Of a stretch of DNA of 64,000 nucleotides, positions 39,013-47,869 are shown piece after piece. The DNA is from SIG701 sp045123975 (GTDB lineage: Bacteria > Bacillota > Clostridia > Oscillospirales > CAG-272), in assembly GCA_045123975.1 (NCBI GenBank), contig JBGVKV010000063.1:1-64000 (forward strand). Direction: 5' to 3'. The notes below the pieces were generated by a model. The model worked only from the letters and a program-made list of their open reading frames with translations, was not told the origin of the DNA and ran no database searches. The translations under genes were made by a program, and so were the position numbers. Every line of letters begins with the position of its first letter. The stretch's first letter is position 1.

Positions 39013-41640
39013 ATGAGAGAAGATATTCGTTCTTTTTTGAGTCGGGTGGAGAAGCCCGGCCGCTATACCGGCGGTGAGCCGGGATCGGTGTACAAGGATT
39101 TGCAAAACGTTCGCCTCCGTGTGGCATTTTGCTTCCCCGATACCTACGAGATCGGTATGTCCAATCTGGGTATGCGGATATTGTGCCAGGCATTCAACGA
39201 GTTGGATGCGGTCTGGTGCGAGCGGGTGTACGCTCCCTGGGTGGATATGGAAAAGGAAATGCGCGAGCGGCATATCCCCCTGTTTACCCACGAGAGCGGC
39301 GATCCCGTAGGGGAGTTTGATATCGTAGCCTTCACCCTGCAGTACGAGATGTGCTACACCACCGTTCTCAATATGATGGATCTGGCGGGTATTCCCCTCC
39401 GGTCGGCGGATCGTGGCGAGGATTCTCCCGTTATCCTGGCCGGCGGCCCCTGTGCCTACAATCCCGAGCCCCTGGCTCCCTTTGTGGATATTTTCTCCAT
39501 CGGTGAGGGGGAGGAGGCTCTGCCCGAGCTGGCCAAACTGTATCTGTCCATGAAGGAAAACGGTACCTATACGAAATCCGCCTTCCTCCGTGAAGCCTCC
39601 CATCTGGAGGGCTTTTACGTGCCTTCGCTGTACGATGTGGCTTACCGTTCCGATAACACCGTCGAATCCATCACACCGCAGTATCCCGACGTGCCTGCAA
39701 AGGTGCGCCGCCGCGTGGTGGCGGACGTGGACCATACCGTGGTGCCTACCGCTCCCGTGATGCCCTATATCGAAACGGTGCAGGACCGTGTGACGCTGGA
39801 GGTGTTCCGCGGCTGCGTGCGCGGCTGCCGCTTCTGCCAGGCCGGATTCATTACCCGTCCCGTGCGGGAGAAATCCGTGCCCGTGCTGTGCGATATTGCC
39901 CGCACTACAGCGGAGAATACGGGATATGACGAGATCTCCCTGATGTCGTTGTCCATCAGCGACTATACGGAGATCGGCCATTTGACGGATGAGCTTTTGG
40001 AATGGACCGACGAGAAGAAGATCAATCTGGCCCTGCCGTCTTTGCGTGCGGACAGCTTCAGCCGGGAATTGATGGATAAGATCTCCGGCGTCCGTACCTC
40101 CACCTTGACCTTTGCCCCCGAGGCAGGCACCCAGCGTCTGCGTGACGTGATCAACAAAAACGTTACCGAGGAAGAAATCCTCAACGCCTGCCGTATCGCT
40201 TTCGAGGCAGGCAAGACCCAGGTGAAGCTGTACTTTATGATAGGTCTGCCCGGGGAAACCTATGAGGATATCGCCGGTATTGCCGAGATTGCCAAACACG
40301 TTCTCGACACCTTCTACGCTACGCCCAACCGGAACCGTGCCCGTGCACCTCAGGTGACCTTGAGTGTGGCCTGCTTTATCCCCAAGCCCCAGACTCCCTT
40401 CCAGTGGGAAGGGCAGGACACCATGGAGTCTCTGTCGGAGAAGCAGAAGTTTTTGATGAGCAAGATCACCGATCGGAAGATCCGTTACAATTACCACGAT
40501 GCCCGCACCTCTCATCTGGAGGCGGTGTTCGCCCGTGGTGACCGCCGTCTGGGCGATGCTCTGGAATTGGCCCAAAAGGAAGGCATGCGCTTTGATGCGT
40601 GGGAGGAATTTTTCGATTACGATAAATGGATGGACGTGATCCGCCGCTGCGGTCTGGATCCGGATTTTTACGCCAACCGCGCTATCCCCGACGGGGAAAT
40701 CCTTCCGTGGGATATGATCGAATGCGGCGTCAGCCGGGAATTTTTGCTTCGTGAGCGCCACAAATCCCAGGCGGGTACGCCCACGCCCGGCTGTCATGAG
40801 AAATGCTCCGCCTGCGGTGCCAACGGCGGTATCGATCCGTCGGCCTGCACCTGGTGTCCCGGCGGAAAGGCCTCCGAAAAGAAGACGGATGCTCCCCGCG
40901 AGGAAAAGGCATACCGGGCTCCAGCCCCCCGGCCTACTCCCGGATTCTCCGATCCGGGTACACAGAAGGTTCCGTACCGCAACGTGCGCGTTCGCTTTGT
41001 GAAAGAGGATCCCGCTTTGTATATCGGCCATCTGGACGTGGCCCGGGTGATGTCCCGTGTGGTTACGAAATCCGGTTTGCCCGTGTATTATACCGAAGGA
41101 TTCAATCCTCGACCTAAGCTGGTGTTTGCTTCTCCCTTGTCTGTGGGATGCGGCAGTACCTGCGAGATTATGGATATCCGCGTTCTGCCCGAGGTGACCG
41201 ATGGGGAAATCCTCGCCGCGCTGAAAACAGCGGAGATCAAGGGACTTACGGTGACGGACGTGTACGAGGCAAAAACCAAATTGACGGAGATCACGGACGC
41301 GGCGTACCGCCTGCGCATCCATTCTCCCAAGGCCGATGCGGCGTATGCCGGGCAGATTGAGGAACGCTTCAAGACTCCCGTTGTTATGATGAAAAAGTCC
41401 AAGAGCGGTGAAAAAGAGGTGGATATCACCTCCCTGATCCGTTCGCTGACGGCAGCCTATGATGAAACAAGCGGCACCGTGGTGGTGGACTGCACTCTGG
41501 CGTGCAGCAGCAGTGAGTATCTGAATCCCTCCTACGTGGCGGATGCCATCGCAAGGGAAACGGATCTCATCACCGAGGATACATGGCATGAGACAGTGCG
41601 GTGCGCAATGCTTCGTGCCGACGGCACAGAATTCCAATAA
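39013..41640 (+). CDS. Fused radical SAM (TIGR03960-type) and DUF2344 (TIGR03936-type) protein
   Basis: 875 residues. Residues 1-600 are a B12-binding-like, radical SAM protein with the cluster motif RGCVRGCRFCQAGF near residue 266 (C-x3-C-x2-C). A Cys-rich linker (CSACG, CTWCPGGK, about 597-620) leads to a DUF2344 domain from about 655 (VRFVKEDPALYIGHLDVARV, TEGFNPRPKL). The two units are often separate adjacent genes upstream of rng-rplU in Clostridia, where an rRNA or tRNA modification role is suspected. Here they are one chain and rplJ follows. Confidence 0.88.
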   Translation: MREDIRSFLSRVEKPGRYTGGEPGSVYKDLQNVRLRVAFCFPDTYEIGMSNLGMRILCQAFNELDAVWCERVYAPWVDMEKEMRERHIPLFTHESGDPVGEFDIVAFTLQYEMCYTTVLNMMDLAGIPLRSADRGEDSPVILAGGPCAYNPEPLAPFVDIFSIGEGEEALPELAKLYLSMKENGTYTKSAFLREASHLEGFYVPSLYDVAYRSDNTVESITPQYPDVPAKVRRRVVADVDHTVVPTAPVMPYIETVQDRVTLEVFRGCVRGCRFCQAGFITRPVREKSVPVLCDIARTTAENTGYDEISLMSLSISDYTEIGHLTDELLEWTDEKKINLALPSLRADSFSRELMDKISGVRTSTLTFAPEAGTQRLRDVINKNVTEEEILNACRIAFEAGKTQVKLYFMIGLPGETYEDIAGIAEIAKHVLDTFYATPNRNRARAPQVTLSVACFIPKPQTPFQWEGQDTMESLSEKQKFLMSKITDRKIRYNYHDARTSHLEAVFARGDRRLGDALELAQKEGMRFDAWEEFFDYDKWMDVIRRCGLDPDFYANRAIPDGEILPWDMIECGVSREFLLRERHKSQAGTPTPGCHEKCSACGANGGIDPSACTWCPGGKASEKKTDAPREEKAYRAPAPRPTPGFSDPGTQKVPYRNVRVRFVKEDPALYIGHLDVARVMSRVVTKSGLPVYYTEGFNPRPKLVFASPLSVGCGSTCEIMDIRVLPEVTDGEILAALKTAEIKGLTVTDVYEAKTKLTEITDAAYRLRIHSPKADAAYAGQIEERFKTPVVMMKKSKSGEKEVDITSLIRSLTAAYDETSGTVVVDCTLACSSSEYLNPSYVADAIARETDLITEDTWHETVRCAMLRADGTEFQ

Positions 41641-41647
41641 TACGATG

Positions 41648-41675
41648 GGGCGTGCGACAGCACGCCCTGCTTTTT
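41648..41675 (+). terminator. Terminator of the radical SAM/DUF2344 gene
   Basis: An 8-bp perfect stem (41648-41655 and 41660-41667) with a GACA loop, then TGCTTTTT. Confidence 0.85.
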
Positions 41676-41717
41676 CAAAAAAATAAGATATTTTATCAAA
41701 AAGTTGTAAAAAACCTA

Positions 41718-41746
41718 TTGACAAACAGGAGTAAAGTCAGTATAAT
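41718..41746 (+). promoter_or_regulatory. Consensus sigma-A promoter of rplJL
   Basis: TTGACA (41718-41723), 17-bp spacer, TATAAT (41741-41746), both boxes perfect. Confidence 0.88.
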
Positions 41747-41754
41747 ACTTGTGT

Positions 41755-41905
41755 TGATCCAAAGACAGCAGGTTCCGGTAAAAGCGTTTGCTTTCCTGCC
41801 GAGGAGAGATTTAATATGTATATATTATGTCTTTTTTCGGTTTGCCGGAAAAAGACATTTTTTGTTGCCTGCGGTCCGTGAGCAAACTTTTACAAGGAGG
41901 AGATC
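41755..41905 (+). ncRNA. Ribosomal protein L10 leader
   Basis: The 150-base leader carries the hallmark CAAAGACAGCAGG (41760-41772) paired with CCTGCCGAGGAG (41796-41807), the kink-turn-containing stem that binds the L10(L12)4 complex in Firmicutes. Further hairpins lie between 41840 and 41880. Excess L10-L12 represses its own operon (family knowledge). Confidence 0.85.
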
Positions 41906-41908
41906 CAA

Positions 41909-42442
41909 ATGCCTAACGCAAAAGTACTGGAGCAGAAAAAACTCGCTGTTGAAACTCTCGCTGATAAGATGGGTCGCGCTGCTTCCGGTGTTCTCGTAAA
42001 GTATGAGGGTATCACCGTTGAGGACGATACTAAGATGCGTGCAGCTCTTCGTAAGGCCGGTGTAGAATACACCGTACTGAAGAACTCCATCATCGGCCGT
42101 GCATGCGACAATGCAGGTTTCACCGCTCTGAAGAGCGAGCTGACCGGCATGAACGCAGTAGCGATCAGTTTTGACGACCAGGTTGCACCCGCAAAGATCC
42201 TGAAGGAGTATGCGGATAAGATCGAGTCTTTCCAGCTTCGCGGCGGTTTCGTTGACGGTGAAGTTCTGGACGCAGCCGGTGTAAACGAGCTGGCAACCAT
42301 TCCGTCCAAGGACGTACTCGTCGGCAAGATTCTTGGAAGCATCCAGGGACCTCTGTACAGCCTGGCATTCGCCCTGCAGGCTATTATCGACAAGAACGGC
42401 GAAGGTGCTGCCGAAGAAGCAGCTCCCGCAGCAGAAGCGTAA
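41909..42442 (+). CDS. rplJ: Ribosomal protein L10
   Basis: 177 residues. N-terminal rRNA-binding domain with KLAVETLADKMGRAASGVLVKYEGITVE, followed by LRKAGVEYTVLKNSI. The C-terminal helix that carries L7/L12 dimers is present and ends in an Ala/Glu-rich tail. It is the base of the ribosomal stalk and the autoregulator of its operon. AAGGAGGAG stands before the ATG. rplK and rplA, the usual upstream neighbours, are not here. Confidence 0.97.
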   Translation: MPNAKVLEQKKLAVETLADKMGRAASGVLVKYEGITVEDDTKMRAALRKAGVEYTVLKNSIIGRACDNAGFTALKSELTGMNAVAISFDDQVAPAKILKEYADKIESFQLRGGFVDGEVLDAAGVNELATIPSKDVLVGKILGSIQGPLYSLAFALQAIIDKNGEGAAEEAAPAAEA

Positions 42443-42492
42443 TTTCTGCATAATTAATTTTTGAAAAACGACAAATTTGGAGGATAATGAAA

Positions 42493-42867
42493 ATGGCAAA
42501 CGAAAAGTCCACTCAGATCATTGAGCAGATCAAAGCTCTCACTATTCTTGAACTGGCCGACCTCGTAAAGGCAATCGAAGAGGAATTCGGCGTATCCGCA
42601 GCTCCCGTAGCAGTAGCTGGCGCAGCAGTTGCAGCAGCTCCCGCAGCAGAGGAGAAGACCGAGTTCGACGTAATCCTGAAGAACTTCGGCGGCAACAAGC
42701 TCGGCGTTATCAAGGCTGTTCGCGAGATCACCGGTCTCGGCCTGAAGGAAGCAAAAGAGCTGGTTGAAGGCGCTCCCAAGACCCTGAAGGAAGCTGTATC
42801 CAAGGCTGACGCTGAGGCTATCCAGAAGACCCTCACCGAGGCTGGCGCAGAAGTAGAAATCAAGTAA
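42493..42867 (+). CDS. rplL: Ribosomal protein L7/L12
   Basis: 124 residues: a dimerisation domain (1-35), an Ala/Pro/Val hinge (38-52) and the factor-binding domain with EFDVILKNFGGNKLGVIKAVR and GLGLKEAKELVEGAPKTLKEAVS. The ATG at 42493 is preferred to the one six bases upstream because GGAGGA would otherwise almost touch the start. Multiple copies form the stalk that recruits elongation and release factors. Confidence 0.97.
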   Translation: MANEKSTQIIEQIKALTILELADLVKAIEEEFGVSAAPVAVAGAAVAAAPAAEEKTEFDVILKNFGGNKLGVIKAVREITGLGLKEAKELVEGAPKTLKEAVSKADAEAIQKTLTEAGAEVEIK

Positions 42868-42884
42868 TTTCCGCTTTCATGCAA

Positions 42885-42921
42885 AAAAACCGTTGGAGTA
42901 ATCCAACGGTTTTTTGTTTTT
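42885..42921. terminator. Bidirectional terminator after rplL
   Basis: A 13-bp stem (42885-42897 and 42902-42914) with a GTAA loop, flanked by A and T runs. Confidence 0.88.
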
Positions 42922-42922
42922 C

Positions 42923-44212
42923 TTACGGATTTATTTTTTTCGGGGGGTGTTTTTTCTTGCGGCCAGGCCGTCCTCCCCGGATGAAGGCCTCGGCGGCTTC
43001 TACTACCTTGCCCATATTCCGTCCGCCCAGTCGGCGGATAGCGGCGGCCTTGTCCGCCCATATGTAATCGGAGATTTCGTTTTCCCCGAGGGAAAGCTCT
43101 CCCTTGGCCTGCGCCAGGAAGAATACCACGTGCTTCAGGGCCTTGGCGGATACGGTGTAGGACATTTCCCGACGGAATCCCTCCCGCAGGGTTACGTGCA
43201 GACCTGTTTCCTCCCAAACCTCGCGAAGGGCGGTTTCTTGTTCCGTTTCGCCTGCGGCGATGTGCCCCTTGGGCAAACTCCACGTGCCGGATCGGTGCTG
43301 ATACAGCACCAGATATTCGATGACACCGTCCGCTCGGGTGCGATAGACGATGGCACCGCAGGATTTTTCGTAAATGCATACGAGTGCCGTGTCGAAATAC
43401 TGCTCCGCAAAGTGGACTGCCTCGGCAATCTGGGGCTCGTAGGCCATCATGCCCGTGGGAGCCACCACCAGCTTGTCCTCTTTATCGTCCCGCCGATGGA
43501 CGGCGGCGATCACCGTGCCGGTGAACCGGCCCAGAGGCTTATTTATACCGTAAATATAGGCATCCATTTCCTCCCCGTCGGGGGACAGAATGCCGGGAAC
43601 GTATCCGTAATTGATGGGATAGCGGATGTCCGGGTGCTCCGGATGGATGGAACCGGCGGGACGGTCGACTACGATAGTCAGCCGTTTTCCCAGCAGCCGA
43701 TCGGTGGCACTCAGGCGGAGAGTCTTCTGAATAAACTCGGATTTTGCGTGGGAGTATCCGATGGGATCGTTTTGGTACAGAGGCTGCAGACGGATCTTAA
43801 GCTGCTCATACTCGTTGGCCATGAATACGTGATTGTACAGGTAATTGCGGAAGCCCACCAGATCACACCAGGGCTGGCTGCCGTTCAGGGTGATCCAAAG
43901 GCGGTGCGAATCGGCACCGGAGCTCTTTTTCTGCTTGGCCATGCGGATGCATCCGGTGGCATCGGTGGGGATACGGCGGTATCCCATTTCCGTAAGGAGC
44001 TTGATAGCCGTGGGGGCGGCGGCACCGTCTGCCAGTCCCACGGCGATATCGATAACGGGCACGGCCAAAATGCCGCGCACCGCGGTGGAGCCGATGTGCT
44101 GAATGGCGGGAGCCAGATCCCCCAGCTTTTTCCGAAGGGCAAGAATAGCCAGCTTGGCATCGTTCTCCCAGTAAACGGCGTGACGACTCAATATAATTTT
44201 CTGACGGGCCAT
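42923..44212 (-). CDS. Three-domain fusion: GrpB (UPF0157) + inorganic-pyrophosphatase-like + NUDIX hydrolase
   Basis: 429 residues. Residues about 1-165 match the GrpB/UPF0157 nucleotidyltransferase-like family (IQHIGSTAVRGILAVPVIDI near residue 40). About 170-275 resemble a soluble inorganic pyrophosphatase (RYPINYGYVPGI, then DGEEMDAYIYG, a variant of the metal-binding D-x-D region). About 285-400 are a NUDIX domain with GHIAAGETEQETALREVWEETG, the family box G-x5-E-x7-REVxEE. All three act on phosphoanhydrides, so a nucleotide-sanitising role is plausible. AAAGGAGGTG sets the start at 44212. Confidence 0.85.
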   Translation of the reverse strand: MARQKIILSRHAVYWENDAKLAILALRKKLGDLAPAIQHIGSTAVRGILAVPVIDIAVGLADGAAAPTAIKLLTEMGYRRIPTDATGCIRMAKQKKSSGADSHRLWITLNGSQPWCDLVGFRNYLYNHVFMANEYEQLKIRLQPLYQNDPIGYSHAKSEFIQKTLRLSATDRLLGKRLTIVVDRPAGSIHPEHPDIRYPINYGYVPGILSPDGEEMDAYIYGINKPLGRFTGTVIAAVHRRDDKEDKLVVAPTGMMAYEPQIAEAVHFAEQYFDTALVCIYEKSCGAIVYRTRADGVIEYLVLYQHRSGTWSLPKGHIAAGETEQETALREVWEETGLHVTLREGFRREMSYTVSAKALKHVVFFLAQAKGELSLGENEISDYIWADKAAAIRRLGGRNMGKVVEAAEAFIRGGRPGRKKKHPPKKINP

Positions 44213-44293
44213 CCGACGCTCACCTCCTTTGCCGATACCCGCAAAAATACGCACAAAAAGACAATAATACACGTATTTTAATCTATACAGATA

Positions 44294-44323
44294 ATTATAC
44301 CGCAGACAGAGATATCCCGTCAA
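44294..44323 (-). promoter_or_regulatory. Promoter of the GrpB/PPase/NUDIX gene
   Basis: On the minus strand TTGACG (44318-44323), 18-bp spacer, TATAAT (44294-44299), in the 155-bp gap below the PPK2 gene. Confidence 0.65.
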
Positions 44324-44367
44324 GGGATTGTGGGAATATTGTTACGAATCTGTGGCGAAAAAGCAAA

Positions 44368-45129
44368 TTATTTGCCGGGGACGGTGCGGAGAATGTGCCG
44401 GAGCACTGCCAGCCGGGCATATTTTTTATCCTCAGCGGGGATGATAGTCCAGGGCGCGGCGGTGGTATCGGTGAGAGAAAACATATCTTCGGCGGCCGCC
44501 AAATATTCCTCCCGTTTGCTGCGGTTCCGCCAATCCTCCCCTGTCAGCTTCCACCGTTTTTGCGGATCGCTTAAACGGGCTTCAAATCGTCGCAGCTGTT
44601 CCTCCGGGGAGATTTCCAGCCAGAATTTGCATAGAATTGCCCCCTCTCTTGTGAGGGATTCCTCCATTTCGCAGATTTCCCCGTACGCACGCGACCACTG
44701 CTCCTCCGTGGCGAAGCCTTCCACCCGTTCTACGAGCACCCGCCCGTACCAGCTGCGATCGTAGATGGCAATGGAACCCACGGGCGGAAACGTGCGCCAG
44801 AATCGCCAAAGGTAATGGCGGGCTTTTTCTTCTTCGTTTGGTGCAGCCGTGGCAAACACCTGAAACCGATCCTCCCGCAAGGCGTCCGTCAGTCGGCGGA
44901 TGCATCCCCCTTTGCCGGATGCGTCCCAACCCTCAAAGACCACAATCAGCGATTGTCCCGCCGCCTTCAGCCGTCGGGGAATATCCCCGATTTGCTCCTG
45001 CAATTCTCGGAGGGATTTTTTATAGGTGGCCGGATCTGCCCGCAAACGCAGATCGGCTTCCGCCAGCCGTGGCGGCGGCAGGGTCAGATTTATCTCCTCG
45101 GCGTGTTCCGTGCGCATTTCGTCAATCAT
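44368..45129 (-). CDS. Polyphosphate kinase 2 family protein
   Basis: 253 residues. The Walker A segment is VVFEGWDASGKGGCIRRL near residue 62, and the Walker B/lid region is YDRSWYGRVLVERVEGFA near residue 121, followed by FWLEISPEEQLRRFEAR. PPK2 enzymes move phosphate between polyphosphate and nucleoside mono- or diphosphates; the subclass cannot be read safely. The ATG at 45129 follows AGAGGTG. Its neighbour also handles phosphoanhydrides, but a promoter lies between them. Confidence 0.9.
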   Translation of the reverse strand: MIDEMRTEHAEEINLTLPPPRLAEADLRLRADPATYKKSLRELQEQIGDIPRRLKAAGQSLIVVFEGWDASGKGGCIRRLTDALREDRFQVFATAAPNEEEKARHYLWRFWRTFPPVGSIAIYDRSWYGRVLVERVEGFATEEQWSRAYGEICEMEESLTREGAILCKFWLEISPEEQLRRFEARLSDPQKRWKLTGEDWRNRSKREEYLAAAEDMFSLTDTTAAPWTIIPAEDKKYARLAVLRHILRTVPGK

Positions 45130-45202
45130 AGACGGCACCTCTTTCGTTTTTTGTTAGTATGCCTGTTTTATATTGCCTTATGGCAGACAAAATGCGGAAT
45201 CC

Positions 45203-45231
45203 TTGCAATGGGCAAAAAGATAGTGTATAAT
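45203..45231 (+). promoter_or_regulatory. Sigma-A promoter of recG
   Basis: TTGCAA (45203-45208), 17-bp spacer, TATAAT (45226-45231), 30 bp before the start codon. Confidence 0.75.
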
Positions 45232-45260
45232 ATTGGTAAATGATGATAGGAGGTGAGGAT

Positions 45261-47411
45261 ATGCTGACGTGGAAATCCCCCGTATCCGTTATGCGCGGCG
45301 TAGGCAGTGCCAGAGAGAAGGCTTTGGCAACGATGGGAATACGTTCCGTGGGAGATCTTTTGTATCACGTTCCAAGAGGCTATCAGTGCCGAGGAAACGT
45401 GAAGACTCTGGCCGAGGCGGCGGAGATGGCGCGACGCGGGGAGGATCTGCCGGTGTCGCTGCTTTTGAGCGTGGCGGCGGAACCGAAGTATCGGATGATA
45501 CGGCGGGGTATGTCCATTTTGCGCTTCCGTGCCTTCGATGAAACGGGCACCTGCGAAATCACCTACTTTAATCAGAATTATCTGCGGGACATATTCCACA
45601 CCGGTGGCGAGTTCCGCTTTTTCGGCCGCATCAGTGTGGAGGGACGCACCCTCAAGATGTCCTCCCCCATTTGGGAAGCCTGTGCCCCCGGTACAGTCTT
45701 GCCGGGCATTGTACCTGTTTACTCCCTTAGCGCAGGCTTGTCCCAGAAGATCCTGTCGGGGCTGGTTCGGGATGCGCTGGCGGGTGTGGGCAATCGTCTG
45801 CCGGAGATCATTCCCGCGGAGGTGGTACGGAATCAATCCCTTTGTACGCTTTCCTACGCCATAAAGAATATCCATTTTCCCGAGGATGGGGAAGCGCTGG
45901 CCCGTGCCCGCCGTCGGCTGATCTTTGAGGAGTATTTCACCTTTGGCCTGGCGGTGGCTTCCGCCACCCAGCCGGAGATGTCCGGTGTGCGGATTCCCCG
46001 ATCGGATCTCACGCCCTTCACAGCGGAATTGCCTTATGCCCTGACCGGTGCCCAGATGCGCTCCGTTGAGGAAATCGCGTCGGATATGGCCGGTGGCAAG
46101 CGAATGAACCGAATCCTTATCGGTGACGTGGGATCGGGTAAGACCGCCGTAGCGGCGGCCGCCGCGTATCTGGCCGCCCGCGGCGGCTATCAGACGGCGC
46201 TGATGGCCCCTACGGAAATCCTGGCTGTGCAGCATTACAGAGAGCTGTCCGACTTGCTGGGCCGATTGGGGATCGAGTGCGTGCTCCTTACGGGAGCCGT
46301 GACCGGGGCACGCCGCCGTGCGGTGTGTGAATCCCTCGCCCGTGAGGGCGGGGCCACGGTGGTGGTAGGAACCCACGCCCTTCTCAACGAGAGTGTGCAG
46401 TTTGCCCGATTGGGATTGGTCATCGAGGACGAACAGCACCGATTCGGTGTGCGTCAACGGGCCGCCTTGGCGGAGAAAAACGAGTCTGCCCACGTTCTGG
46501 TCATGAGTGCTACGCCCATTCCCCGTACATTGTCGCTGGTTACCTACGGCGGTATCCGCGTGTCCCGCCTGGACGAAATGCCGCCGGGCAGGCAGGTAGT
46601 GGATACCTTCGTGGTGGACGAAGGCTATCGGGCAAGACTCAACGCTTTTATCCGCCGTCAAACGGATGAAGGCCATCAGGTGTATATTGTCTGTCCCTCC
46701 GTGGAGGAGAATCCGGATAAGAAAATAAAGATCCCCGACGACCCGGAGGAGTTGGCGGATCTGATCTTCGGTACGGACGGCGATGCCGTCGAAAAGCCGC
46801 CTTTGAAGGCGGCGGTGGAATTTGCCGAAACGGTTGCGGCTGCGTTCCCCGATTTGTCCGTGGCCTTTGTCCACGGAAAGATGAAGAACGCCGAAAAGGA
46901 TCGAGTGATGCAATCCTTCACCCAAGGCGATATCCATATACTCGTGTCTACTACGGTGATCGAGGTGGGCGTGAACGTACCCAACGCCACTCTGATGATC
47001 ATCGAAAATGCGGAGCGGTTCGGTCTGTCTCAGCTGCACCAGCTGCGGGGCCGTGTTGGTCGCGGCAAGGCGAAATCCTATTGCGTGCTGGTGTCCGACG
47101 CCAAGGGAGAGGATGCCCGTGCACGGCTGAGCGTGCTCAAAAAGAATCACGACGGCAACGCCATCGCGGAGGAGGATCTGCGGCTTCGCGGCCCCGGCGA
47201 TTTCCTCAAAACGGGCGGTGAGATCCGCCAGCACGGCGACGTGCGCTTGCCGGTGACGGCCGGCCCGGGGGATGTGGAGATCCTGGCGGCGGCAATGGAG
47301 GAGGCACGGGGAATTTTGGAAAGTGATCCCACGCTGTCCCATCCTGAGCACGCGGCTCTCCGCCAGGCGGCGGAATCGGCCCTTCGGGATACAGCCAATA
47401 CGATGAATTGA
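45261..47411 (+). CDS. recG: ATP-dependent DNA helicase RecG
   Basis: 716 residues. The N-terminal wedge/OB domain (about 1-240) includes the GVGSAREKALATMGI helix-hairpin. The helicase core has LIGDVGSGKTAVAAAAA near residue 290, the DEQH box (IEDEQHRFGVRQR) near residue 388 and the motif VI region QLHQLRGRVGRG near residue 592. It remodels stalled forks and Holliday junctions. The ATG at 45261 follows AGGAGGTG. The helicase part has a short insert near residue 490. Confidence 0.96.
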   Translation: MLTWKSPVSVMRGVGSAREKALATMGIRSVGDLLYHVPRGYQCRGNVKTLAEAAEMARRGEDLPVSLLLSVAAEPKYRMIRRGMSILRFRAFDETGTCEITYFNQNYLRDIFHTGGEFRFFGRISVEGRTLKMSSPIWEACAPGTVLPGIVPVYSLSAGLSQKILSGLVRDALAGVGNRLPEIIPAEVVRNQSLCTLSYAIKNIHFPEDGEALARARRRLIFEEYFTFGLAVASATQPEMSGVRIPRSDLTPFTAELPYALTGAQMRSVEEIASDMAGGKRMNRILIGDVGSGKTAVAAAAAYLAARGGYQTALMAPTEILAVQHYRELSDLLGRLGIECVLLTGAVTGARRRAVCESLAREGGATVVVGTHALLNESVQFARLGLVIEDEQHRFGVRQRAALAEKNESAHVLVMSATPIPRTLSLVTYGGIRVSRLDEMPPGRQVVDTFVVDEGYRARLNAFIRRQTDEGHQVYIVCPSVEENPDKKIKIPDDPEELADLIFGTDGDAVEKPPLKAAVEFAETVAAAFPDLSVAFVHGKMKNAEKDRVMQSFTQGDIHILVSTTVIEVGVNVPNATLMIIENAERFGLSQLHQLRGRVGRGKAKSYCVLVSDAKGEDARARLSVLKKNHDGNAIAEEDLRLRGPGDFLKTGGEIRQHGDVRLPVTAGPGDVEILAAAMEEARGILESDPTLSHPEHAALRQAAESALRDTANTMN

Positions 47412-47445
47412 AAAAAGGCTATCGCCTCACGCGATAGCCTTTTTG
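47412..47445. terminator. Bidirectional terminator between recG and the DtxR-family gene
   Basis: A 10-bp perfect stem (47416-47425 and 47431-47440) with a CTCAC loop, flanked by A6 and T5. Confidence 0.88.
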
Positions 47446-47446
47446 T

Positions 47447-47815
47447 TTATTTCAAGTTTTCCACATAGGTTTTGATGGCGCGGAAGGTTTCGTCGCTGAG
47501 ATCGTGCTCCACCTTACAGGCGTCCTCCGATGCGGTGGTGGGATCTACGCCGAGACGGACGAACAATTCCGTCAGGATGGTATGCCGCTCGTAGGTTTTG
47601 GCGGCGGCCTCCCGACCGGATTCCGTCAGAAGCAGATGTCCCTCATCGTTCGTTACCACGTATCCGCCCTGCTTCAGAAGGCCGATGGCACGGCTGACGC
47701 TTGGCTTGGAGAAGCCCATATGCTCTCCTACGTCCACGGCGCGAACCGGTTTTCCCGTTTTCGACAACACGTATATGGTTTCCAGATACATTTCGCCCGA
47801 TTCCTGCAGGTGCAT
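47447..47815 (-). CDS. DtxR/MntR-family metal-dependent transcriptional regulator
   Basis: 122 residues. An N-terminal winged helix (YLETIYVLSKTGKPVRAVDVGEHMGFSKPSVSRAI) is followed by the dimerisation and metal-binding helices (ERHTILTELFVRLGVD, EDACKVEHDLSD). The ligand set (Glu, Cys, Glu, His) is of the short MntR type, which senses manganese or iron. There is no SH3-like domain. No transporter gene is next to it; it lies last in the mutY unit. GGAGGG precedes the ATG. Confidence 0.88.
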   Translation of the reverse strand: MHLQESGEMYLETIYVLSKTGKPVRAVDVGEHMGFSKPSVSRAIGLLKQGGYVVTNDEGHLLLTESGREAAAKTYERHTILTELFVRLGVDPTTASEDACKVEHDLSDETFRAIKTYVENLK

Positions 47816-47869
47816 ACGATCCCTCCTTTTTGCTTTCTGTATTTAGGATACCACAGATTTATGAATATT

